The notes under the pieces were generated by a model. It saw only the letters and a list, made by a program, of their open reading frames with translations. It was not told the DNA's origin and did no database searches. Of a DNA stretch of 64,000 nucleotides, positions 57,479-64,000 are shown in pieces. The translations under genes were made by a program, and so were the position numbers. The DNA is from Tabrizicola oligotrophica (lineage in GTDB: Bacteria; Pseudomonadota; Alphaproteobacteria; Rhodobacterales; Rhodobacteraceae), in NCBI RefSeq assembly GCF_011008935.1, contig NZ_JAAIVJ010000005.1, forward strand, positions 179,550 through 243,549. The letters run 5' to 3'. Within the stretch, counting starts at the first letter, position 1; the number at the start of each line of letters is the position of its first letter.

Positions 57479-57606
57479 GCCAGCCCCCCCTCCCTCTCCC
57501 TCCCCCACAAGGGGGGAGGGCAGTGCAAGGCGCCAAAGGTCTGCGCAAGACGGCGGGCGATGAGGGCCTCCCCTCCCCCCCGTGGGGAGGGGCTGGGGGT
57601 GGGGGG
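57479..57606. repeat. Dispersed GC-rich palindromic element between hisS and hisZ
   Basis: Two stems, CCCTCCCCC/GGGGGAGGG (57498-57520) and CCCCTCCCC/GGGGAGGGG (57570-57592), lie inside imperfect outer arms (GCCAGCCCCCC... and ...GGGGGGCCAGC). This CCCTCCCCC-type composite palindrome recurs in intergenic DNA of many alphaproteobacteria. It fills the 175-bp hisS-hisZ spacer. Confidence 0.75.
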
Positions 57607-57645
57607 CCAGCTTGCCCGCAACTCTGCCCGCAACGGGAACACCAA

Positions 57646-58743
57646 ATGACCACGAAACCCGCCATCCGCGCCGAGGCCGAACGCCTTTACGCCGCCTTCC
57701 TTGCCGCCGGGGCTGCACCGGTCGAGGCCGACATCCTGCTGCCGGCCGACACCATGCTTGACCTTTACGGCGAGGACATCCGCGCCCGGGCCTATGTCAC
57801 CCATGACCCCCTGCGCGGCGAGATGATGCTGCGGCCCGACTTCACCGTGCCGGTGGTGCAGGCCCATATGGCCCATGGCGCCGACCCGGCGCGCTATGCC
57901 TATATGGGCGAGGTCTTCCGCAAGCAGGACCACCTTGGCCCGCGCGCCAGCGAATATCTGCAGGTCGGCTTCGAAGTCTTCGACCGCGCCGCGCCCGAGG
58001 CCGCCGATGCCGAGGTTTTCGCGCTGTTTTCGCAAGCCCTGCAAGGGCTTGCCCTGCGCGCCGTGACCGGCGACATCGGCATCCTGATGGCCGCCGTACG
58101 GGGCCTTGACACCACGCCGCGCCGCAAGGCTGCCCTCTTGCGCCACATCTGGCGGCCGAAGCGTTTCCGCGCCCTGCTCGACCGGTTCGCCGGCCGCGCG
58201 CCGATGCCGCCCGCCCGGGCGCAGCTGCTGGAGCGGCTGGCCAAGGGCAGCCCGTCGGAGCTGATCGCGCAGGCCGCGCCGCTGATCGGCCTGCGTGGCG
58301 AGGCGGAAATCGCCGCCCGCGCCAGCGCCCTGATCGAGGATGCGGGCGCGAAGCCGATCGCGGCCCCGGCGGCGGCGCTGCTTTACGATCTCCTCGGCCT
58401 GCAGGCCCCGGCCCAGTCGGCGCTGGAGCATCTGCGCGGCATCACGCCGCTGCTGCCGGCCATCGCCCCGGCGGTCGCCCGCTTTGCCACAAGGCTGGAG
58501 GCGCTCAAGGCCCGCGGCGTTGACACGGCCACGCTGGCCTTCGAGGCGAGCCTTGGCCGCACCACGATGGAATATTACGACGGCTTCACCTTTGCCTTCA
58601 TCGGCCCGGCCGATCTGCCCCCGGTGGCCAGCGGCGGGCGCTATGACGCGCTGACGGCGGTGCTGGGGCAGGGCAAGTCCATCCCGGCCGTCGGCGGGAT
58701 CATCCGGCCCAATCTGGTGGCTGCGCTGAAGGGGGCCGCGTGA
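57646..58743 (+). CDS. hisZ: ATP phosphoribosyltransferase regulatory subunit
   Basis: A 365-residue paralogue of the HisRS catalytic core. It has LRPDFTVPVVQAHM and RYAYMGEVFRKQ-type motif 2 remnants and YYDGFTFAFIGP near residue 305 in place of the HisA motif, and no anticodon domain. It activates the short HisG to start histidine synthesis. The ATG at 57646 lies just past a palindromic repeat. Its stop overlaps hisG. Confidence 0.95.
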   Translation: MTTKPAIRAEAERLYAAFLAAGAAPVEADILLPADTMLDLYGEDIRARAYVTHDPLRGEMMLRPDFTVPVVQAHMAHGADPARYAYMGEVFRKQDHLGPRASEYLQVGFEVFDRAAPEAADAEVFALFSQALQGLALRAVTGDIGILMAAVRGLDTTPRRKAALLRHIWRPKRFRALLDRFAGRAPMPPARAQLLERLAKGSPSELIAQAAPLIGLRGEAEIAARASALIEDAGAKPIAAPAAALLYDLLGLQAPAQSALEHLRGITPLLPAIAPAVARFATRLEALKARGVDTATLAFEASLGRTTMEYYDGFTFAFIGPADLPPVASGGRYDALTAVLGQGKSIPAVGGIIRPNLVAALKGAA

Positions 58744-59447
58744 TGCTGAAAATCGGGGTGCCGTCCAAGGGGCGGCTGATGGAAAAGACCTTCGACTGGT
58801 TCGGCGCCCGCGGCGTCACCATGCAGCGCACCGGCAACGAGCGGGAATATTCCGGCGCGGTCGACGGGATTGCCGGAGTGGAACTGGTGCTGCTGTCCGC
58901 CGGGGAAATCCCGCGCGAGCTGGCGGCGGGGCGGATTCACCTTGGCGTCACCGGATCGGACCTCGTGCGCGACAAGCTGGCGGACTGGGAGGTTCAGGTC
59001 GCCGAGCTTGCCCCCTTGGGCTTTGGTCATGCCGATCTCATCATCGCGGTGCCCGATGCCTGGATCGACGTCGACACGCTGGATGATCTCGACGCGGCGG
59101 CCGGCGCCTTCCGGGCCGCCCATGGCTTCCGGCTGCGCATTGCCACCAAGTATCACCGGCTGGTGCGCGAGTTCCTGACGGCGCAGGGCGTCGCCGATTA
59201 TCAGCTCGTGGACAGTCAGGGCGCGACCGAAGGCACGGTGAAGAACCTGACCGCCGAGGCGGTGGCCGACATCACCTCGACCGGCGAGACGCTGCGCGCC
59301 AACCATCTGAAGATCCTGTCGGATGGGCTGGTGCATCAAAGCCAGGCGACGCTCTACGCCGCCCGCGCCGCCGACTGGTCCGAGGCGGGGGCAGTGCTGC
59401 GGGCGCTTGCCGGCCGGCTGGGCGTCAAGCTGCCCGACGGGTTCTGA
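58743..59447 (+). CDS. hisG: ATP phosphoribosyltransferase catalytic subunit (short form)
   Basis: A 234-residue short-form HisG, first enzyme of histidine biosynthesis, which needs HisZ (the adjacent gene). IGVPSKGRLMEKT and ELVLLSAGEIPRELAAGR open the protein; LRIATKYHRLVREF and EGTVKNLTAEAVADITSTGETL carry PRPP-site features. The ATG at 58743 overlaps the hisZ stop; a GTG three bases earlier is possible. Confidence 0.96.
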   Translation: MLKIGVPSKGRLMEKTFDWFGARGVTMQRTGNEREYSGAVDGIAGVELVLLSAGEIPRELAAGRIHLGVTGSDLVRDKLADWEVQVAELAPLGFGHADLIIAVPDAWIDVDTLDDLDAAAGAFRAAHGFRLRIATKYHRLVREFLTAQGVADYQLVDSQGATEGTVKNLTAEAVADITSTGETLRANHLKILSDGLVHQSQATLYAARAADWSEAGAVLRALAGRLGVKLPDGF

Positions 59448-59508
59448 CCGGGGCTTGACGCCGGACCCAAAGGCTCTACCCTCGGGCCGTTCCCACAGGG
59501 TCCTTCCG

Positions 59509-59853
59509 ATGCGCGCGCTTGCTTTTCTTCTTCTGCTGCTTCCGGCGACCGCCCTTGCCCAAGGCACGGCCAGCGGCGGCGACCTGCGCGCGGCCATTGT
59601 CGGCAACACGGTGGAGGGGGCGATGGCGGCCTCTGGCCCCTATGCCGAATTCTACGCCCCCGACGGCACGATCCGCGCCGCCGATTACGCCGGTCGCTGG
59701 TCGATCAATGGCGCGAAGATGTGCTTTGACTACGGCGACGGGCCTGCCGGCTGCTGGCGGGCGGTGATCTCCGGGGCGCAGGTGGTCTGGATCGGGCCTG
59801 CGGGCGAAGAGGGCTCAGGTGTCATCCGTTCCGGTAATCCGGCGGGCTGGTGA
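59509..59853 (+). CDS. Exported hypothetical protein (114 aa)
   Basis: Signal peptide (LAFLLLLLPATALAQ), then a small domain with two cysteines (AKMCFDYGDGPAGCWRA). The DGTIRAADYAGRWSINGAKMCFDY pattern is common in small Rhodobacteraceae periplasmic proteins with no assigned function. The last 39 bases overlap the 3' end of the convergent transporter gene. Confidence 0.8.
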   Translation: MRALAFLLLLLPATALAQGTASGGDLRAAIVGNTVEGAMAASGPYAEFYAPDGTIRAADYAGRWSINGAKMCFDYGDGPAGCWRAVISGAQVVWIGPAGEEGSGVIRSGNPAGW

Positions 59854-60720
59854 GGGCCTGCGCGCCACCAGCGCCACGCCCAGACCCGCCAGCGCCATGC
59901 CCGCCCAACCCAGCACCGGCATCACCTCGCCCAGAAGCGGCCAGGCGCAAAGCGCCGACAGCGCCGGCACGAGGTAGAACAGCGACGACACCCGCGCGAC
60001 TTCGCCGACGCGGATCATCGCCAGCAAAAGCGACATGGCCAGCAGTGAATTGCCGATGACCAGATAGGCCATGGACCAGAGAAATTCCGGCGCCCAGTCG
60101 ATCGCCGTATTTTCGGTCAGCAGCGCGGCGGGCACGCAAAAGGCCGCCCCCACCGCGTATTGGATGAGGTTCGACGCCACCGGATGGTGGCTCACGCCAA
60201 AGCGCTTTTCCCAAAGCGTGCCCGCGGTGATGCCGAACAGCGCCAGAACGGTCAGCCCGACCCCAAAGGCGTTCTCGACGGCGATGCTGGAGCGGCCGGC
60301 AATCGCCAGCGCCGCGCCAAGAAGGCCAAGGATCAGCCCGAGCCAGCCCTTGCCGCTGACCGCCTCGCCCACCAGCCGGGGGGCGACAAGCGCCACAAGG
60401 ATCGGTTGCAGGCAGACGACGATCGCCACCGCCCCCGCCGAGACACCGGACTTGAAGGCGACATAGCACAGGCCGAAATAGACGACCTGGATGAGAAACC
60501 CCACGATCGCCACATCGCGCGCCCCACGCAGCGAGGGCATCGGCGGGCGCATCACCAGCGCGACCGGGATCAGGAGCGCCAGAACCATGCTGTAGCGCAG
60601 CGCCAGCACAGTCAGCGGCGCGGCATGGGCAACGGCGATCTTGGCGACGGCAAAGCCGGCCGACCACAGGATCAGGAACACGACAGGGGCGGCGATCAGC
60701 CAGAGCGGGCGGTGGGTCAT
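59815..60720 (-). CDS. EamA-family (DMT) transporter
   Basis: A membrane protein of 301 residues with ten helices in two EamA repeats (LIAAPVVFLILWSAGFAVAK at the start, LGWAGMALAGLGVALVARR at the end). I start at ATG 60720, just after AAGGAGG; the ATG at 60732 has no ribosome site of its own. Substrate unknown. A second, distant paralogue lies at 52647-53567. Confidence 0.9.
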   Translation of the reverse strand: MTHRPLWLIAAPVVFLILWSAGFAVAKIAVAHAAPLTVLALRYSMVLALLIPVALVMRPPMPSLRGARDVAIVGFLIQVVYFGLCYVAFKSGVSAGAVAIVVCLQPILVALVAPRLVGEAVSGKGWLGLILGLLGAALAIAGRSSIAVENAFGVGLTVLALFGITAGTLWEKRFGVSHHPVASNLIQYAVGAAFCVPAALLTENTAIDWAPEFLWSMAYLVIGNSLLAMSLLLAMIRVGEVARVSSLFYLVPALSALCAWPLLGEVMPVLGWAGMALAGLGVALVARRPSPARRITGTDDT

Positions 60721-60882
60721 GGCCTCCTTCATGCCGGGGCCTGGCCGGAATGAAAAGGGGCGGGGCCGGCTGGACCTAAGGGTTCACCCGGCTGGCCAGT
60801 TCGCGGATCAGGGCGCGGGGCGTGTTCTGGTGACCTTGCGACCCCAACATGCGGTCGCGCAGCCGACAACGAGGGCGCCTTT

Positions 60883-61311
60883 TCAGCGCAGCCCGATTTC
60901 CGCCAGCGCCTGTTCCAGCGCCGGGGGCAGTTTGTCATCCCGCTCGCGGCCCTGCGGCAGATCGCGCGGGGTTTCCTCAGGGACCAGATAGCGCCAGCCC
61001 TGAAACGGGCGGCGGGGGGCCGCCTCGGTGCGGATCACCTCGGCGTCCAGGACCAGCGCGCAACGCGCGATGCCATCGGCGCCCCGGCGTTCCTCCAGTC
61101 CGACGATGCGTTGCCGGGCCAGCACCACGCCCTTGATGACCCAGTAAAGCGAGCCGCCGGCAAGGATTTCCCCGGCACGTTTCGGCCACATCCGGGTGAC
61201 ATGCTCTGCCGTTCCGGGCGCCCAGCGGGGGGCGTTGTCCTTCTGCCAGTCGAGCAGGTCCTCGACCGATTCTGCCCCGACGCAAAGCTTGATGATGTTC
61301 AGATGGTCCAC
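60883..61311 (-). CDS. DUF1489 family protein
   Basis: A 142-residue cytoplasmic protein. The NIIKLCVGAESVEDLLDWQ start, RWAPGTAEHVTRMWPKRAGEIL core and RPFQGWRYL near the end match the DUF1489 family of alphaproteobacteria, unknown function. I place the start at GTG 61311, after a GGGGGA ribosome-like site; an in-frame ATG at 61347 exists but has less family-like sequence. A 12-base tandem repeat covers this leader. Confidence 0.85.
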   Translation of the reverse strand: MDHLNIIKLCVGAESVEDLLDWQKDNAPRWAPGTAEHVTRMWPKRAGEILAGGSLYWVIKGVVLARQRIVGLEERRGADGIARCALVLDAEVIRTEAAPRRPFQGWRYLVPEETPRDLPQGRERDDKLPPALEQALAEIGLR

Positions 61312-61454
61312 GATTCCCCCGGCGATTCCCCCGGCCGCCTGCCCCACACAATAGGGCGCGGGCCGGCATCCTCAAGGCTTGCCGCTTGCCGCCCATGGGC
61401 GTATCTTGGGCCTTCGCCCGAGCGCCCCACAAGAGATTCCCCAAAGGACTGCCG

Positions 61455-63731
61455 ATGTCGCCCTTCTCCGCCCCCATTGCCGAAGCCATCTGGGACATGA
61501 AATACCGTTTCAAGGAAGCTGACGGCACCCCGATCGACGGCACGGTCGAGGATTCGTGGCGCCGCATCGCCCGCGCGCTGGCCGAGGTCGAGAAAGACCC
61601 GGCGCTGTGGGAGGACCGCTTCTACAAGGCGCTGGAAGGCTTCAAATACCTGCCCGCCGGCCGCATCACCGCAGGCGCCGGCACCGCGCGCAATGTGACG
61701 CTGTTCAACTGCTTTGTCATGGGCACCGTGCCCGACAGCATGGCCGGCATCTTCGACGCGCTGAAAGAGGCCGCGCTGACCATGCAGCAGGGCGGCGGCA
61801 TCGGCTATGACTTCTCCACCATCCGCCCGCGTGGCGCCGAGGTGAAGGGCGTGGCCGCCGATGCCTCGGGGCCGCTCTCGTTCATGGATGTCTGGGATGC
61901 CATGTGCCGCACCATCATGTCGGCAGGCAGCCGCCGGGGCGCGATGATGGCGACCATGCGCTGCGACCATCCCGATATCGAGGCCTTCATCGAGGCCAAG
62001 AAAGACCCGGCCCGCCTGCGCATGTTCAACCTCTCGGTGCTGGTGACAGATCCCTTCATGGCCGCCGTCAAGGCCGACGGCCCGTGGGAGCTGACCTTCG
62101 GCGGCAAGGTGTTCCGCACTCTGCCGGCGCGCGATCTGTGGAACAAGATCATGCGCAACACCTATGACTTCGCTGAACCCGGCGTCATCTTCATCGACCG
62201 CATCAACAAGGCCAACAACCTTGGCTATGTCGAGACCATTGCCGCGACCAACCCCTGCGGCGAACAACCGCTGCCGCCCTATGGCGCCTGCCTTCTGGGC
62301 TCGATCAACCTGCCGACGCTGGTGACCGGGGCCTTCACCGCCGCGGCGCAGCTTGACCCGGCGGCGCTGGACGATCTGGTCCGCCTTGCGGTGCGGATGA
62401 TGGACAATGTGGTCGATGCCTCGCGCTTCCCGTTGCCGCAGCAACAGGCCGAGGCGCAGAACAAGCGCCGCATCGGCCTTGGCGTCACCGGCCTTGCCGA
62501 CGCGCTTCTGATGCTGGGCCTGCGCTATGGCTCGCCCGAGGCCGCCGCCCAGACGGAAGACTGGATGCACGCCATCGCGCGGGCCTCCTACCTTGCCTCA
62601 GTCGATCTGGCGAAAGAGAAGGGGGCCTTCCCGCTGTTTGACGCCGAGGGCTATCTGGCCTCGGGCAACATGATGCAGATGGATGCCGATGTGCGCGACG
62701 CGATCCGCAGCCATGGCATCCGCAACGCGCTGCTGACCTCCATCGCGCCCACCGGAACCATCAGCCTTTATGCCGGCAACGTCAGTTCCGGCATCGAGCC
62801 GGTCTTTGCCTATGCCTATACCCGCAAGGTTCTGCAAAAGGACGGCTCGCGCACCGAGGAGGAAGTGGTGGATTACGCCGTCCGCCTCTGGCGCGAGACC
62901 CATGGCGAGGCCCCCTTGCCGGATTACTTCGTGAATGCGCAAACCCTGCCGCCGCTCGACCATGTGCGGATGCAGGCCGCGGCACAGAAATGGATCGATT
63001 CGTCGATTTCCAAGACCATCAACTGCCCCGAGGATATTTCCTTCGATGCCTTCAAGGAGGTCTACATGGCCGCCTGGGATCAGGGCTGCAAGGGCTGCAC
63101 CACCTACCGGCCGAACGATGTCACCGGCTCGGTCCTCACGGTGTCGGAAGCGTCGGACAAGACCCCGTCCGAAGCCCCGGAACAGGTGCAGGGCGGCGAG
63201 GTGATCTACCTCTCCGAACCGCTGGAGCGCCCGGCGGCGCTGGAGGGGCATACCTACAAGGTCAAATGGCCGGGGAGCGAACATGCGCTTTATATCACCG
63301 TCAATGACGTGGTGATCTCGGGCCACCGCCGGCCGTTCGAGGTGTTCATCAACTCCAAGAACATGGAGCATTTTGCCTGGACCGTGGCGCTGACCCGGAT
63401 GATCTCGGCGGTGTTCCGGCGCGGCGGCGACATTTCCTTTGTGGTCGAGGAGCTGAAGGCGGTGTTCGATCCGCGCGGCGGGGCCTGGATGGAAGGGCGG
63501 TATATCCCCTCGATCCTCGCCGCCATCGGCGGGGTGATCGAGCGCCACCTGATCGCCATCGGTTTCATCGAGGGCGAGGGGCTGGGGTTGAAATCCGACC
63601 CGAAGGCCGAGGTGATGGTCGTGGGCGGCGCCCCGCGCGGCAAGGCCTGCCCGTCCTGCGGCAGCTACGCCATGCAGATGAAAGAGGGCTGCATGACCTG
63701 CAACGATTGCGGCCATTCAAAATGCGGTTGA
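61455..63731 (+). CDS. nrdJ: Class II (adenosylcobalamin-dependent) ribonucleoside-diphosphate reductase
   Basis: A 758-residue enzyme making deoxyribonucleotides with coenzyme B12 and without oxygen. Cysteines of the active site lie in VTLFNCFVMG and in AATNPCGEQPLPP, with the radical-site cysteine nearby; SIAPTGTISLYAGNVSSGIEP is the nucleotide loop. The C-terminal tail (CPSC, CMTCNDC and a final KCG) carries the redox relay. No cobalamin riboswitch is evident upstream. Start chosen at ATG 61455. Confidence 0.95.
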   Translation: MSPFSAPIAEAIWDMKYRFKEADGTPIDGTVEDSWRRIARALAEVEKDPALWEDRFYKALEGFKYLPAGRITAGAGTARNVTLFNCFVMGTVPDSMAGIFDALKEAALTMQQGGGIGYDFSTIRPRGAEVKGVAADASGPLSFMDVWDAMCRTIMSAGSRRGAMMATMRCDHPDIEAFIEAKKDPARLRMFNLSVLVTDPFMAAVKADGPWELTFGGKVFRTLPARDLWNKIMRNTYDFAEPGVIFIDRINKANNLGYVETIAATNPCGEQPLPPYGACLLGSINLPTLVTGAFTAAAQLDPAALDDLVRLAVRMMDNVVDASRFPLPQQQAEAQNKRRIGLGVTGLADALLMLGLRYGSPEAAAQTEDWMHAIARASYLASVDLAKEKGAFPLFDAEGYLASGNMMQMDADVRDAIRSHGIRNALLTSIAPTGTISLYAGNVSSGIEPVFAYAYTRKVLQKDGSRTEEEVVDYAVRLWRETHGEAPLPDYFVNAQTLPPLDHVRMQAAAQKWIDSSISKTINCPEDISFDAFKEVYMAAWDQGCKGCTTYRPNDVTGSVLTVSEASDKTPSEAPEQVQGGEVIYLSEPLERPAALEGHTYKVKWPGSEHALYITVNDVVISGHRRPFEVFINSKNMEHFAWTVALTRMISAVFRRGGDISFVVEELKAVFDPRGGAWMEGRYIPSILAAIGGVIERHLIAIGFIEGEGLGLKSDPKAEVMVVGGAPRGKACPSCGSYAMQMKEGCMTCNDCGHSKCG

Positions 63732-63873
63732 GTTCGGGCGGCGGGGTCTGACTCGCCGGAGATCGGATCGGCTTGCCCGACGTGACCCGCCCCGACAGCG
63801 TCGTCAGCAGCAAGATGCCAGGGCATGGGTGAGGCCATGTGATCGCCCCGCCGGGTGCAAAGCCGACGGGATG

Positions 63874-64000
63874 TGACCTGCCCCCCGGAAGTTCCCTCGC
63901 TGTGATGTAGAGTCTGCCCAACCTGAAGGAGCAGACGACATGAGGAAAAGCCGTTTCACCGAAGCGCAGATTATCGGGATGATCAAAGAGCAGGAGGCAG
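63874..64000 (+). mobile_element. Left end of an IS3-family (IS407-group-like) element, cut by the window edge
   Basis: The end begins near TGACCTGCCCCCCGG (63874), the kind of terminal repeat typical of this IS group. About 65 bases later the transposase ORF starts. No right end or target duplication is visible because the window stops. The insertion lies 142 bases past nrdJ. Confidence 0.75.
63940..64000 (+). CDS. IS3-family transposase OrfA, 3' truncated by the window
   Basis: The first 20 residues, RKSRFTEAQIIGMIKEQEA after the Met, are the helix-turn-helix start of IS407-group OrfA (InsE-like). A GGAGCAGACGAC ribosome site precedes the ATG. In full elements OrfA and the DDE-domain OrfB are joined by a programmed frameshift. 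Confidence 0.85.
   Translation, partial: MRKSRFTEAQIIGMIKEQEA

Noticed and set aside
60721..60882. Possible gene in the EamA-DUF1489 gap
   Set aside because: No frame shows coding character or ribosome site.
61312..61454. Cobalamin riboswitch upstream of nrdJ
   Set aside because: The gap lacks a recognisable B12-box and is too short for the full fold.
63780..63810. Second IS-end-like sequence (TGACCCGCCCCGAC) upstream of the IS3 end
   Set aside because: Partial similarity only; no inverted partner or transposase fragment between them.

Overview
The window is high-GC chromosomal DNA from an alphaproteobacterium, most likely a member of the Rhodobacteraceae (Rhodobacter/Gemmobacter-like). 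The block mdh - mcl2 - nnrU-like - DUF1737 - mch - sdhCDAB is the arrangement I associate with Rhodobacter sphaeroides. The Sqr-type enzyme has its three cysteines at the Rhodobacter capsulatus positions. Typical family markers are also present (DUF1150 beside Hsp20, DUF1489, DUF2948, DUF938, class II NrdJ). It is core genome with dense, often ATGA-overlapping operons, one tRNA, one toxin-antitoxin pair and the left end of an IS3-family element at the right edge. No rRNA, CRISPR array, prophage or replication origin was seen.

Layout: 1-5011 holds an Hsp20/DUF1150 pair, a sterol-desaturase-like enzyme, a fused ATP sulfurylase/APS kinase, thioredoxin reductase and a divergent Lrp regulator. 5012-5832 is mostly non-coding, with strong hairpins and one small basic protein. 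5833-8521 is lgt - methyltransferase - pgeF, followed by ubiK, parDE and rimO. 11046-12485 is an unusual operon of a PepSY-like periplasmic protein, a b-type cytochrome and a membrane-anchored LuxR-type regulator. 12510-14431 is cell-wall gene murA with two small companions. tRNA-Thr(GGT) is followed directly by a pentanucleotide GGCTT repeat and an SMR efflux gene. 15854-25290 is central carbon metabolism: mdh, ethylmalonyl-CoA pathway genes mcl2 and mch, and succinate dehydrogenase. 25339-30525 covers metal handling (HMA-CDF transporter, znuA divergent from zur-znuC-znuB) plus galM.

31072-40264 carries a dimethylglycine-dehydrogenase-like flavoprotein, a GH25 lipoprotein, an aldo-keto reductase/flavin oxidase/DUF938 operon and sqr. 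39170-48535 (minus strand) is one long purine operon: xdhABC followed by a BMP-type nucleoside/purine ABC importer. 48780-63731 holds dnaE, transporters, a LysR regulator, slyX, a hisS-hisZ-hisG cluster and class II ribonucleotide reductase.

The two observations I rate highest are the GGCTT tandem repeat, open in all frames, just upstream of the SMR efflux gene (a candidate phase-variable switch), and a segment of about 260 bp inside hisS whose GC content (about 51 percent) and codon use are clearly foreign to the rest of the gene. No wholly new defence-type system was found. The PepSY-cytochrome-membrane regulator operon is the best candidate for an uncharacterised functional unit.
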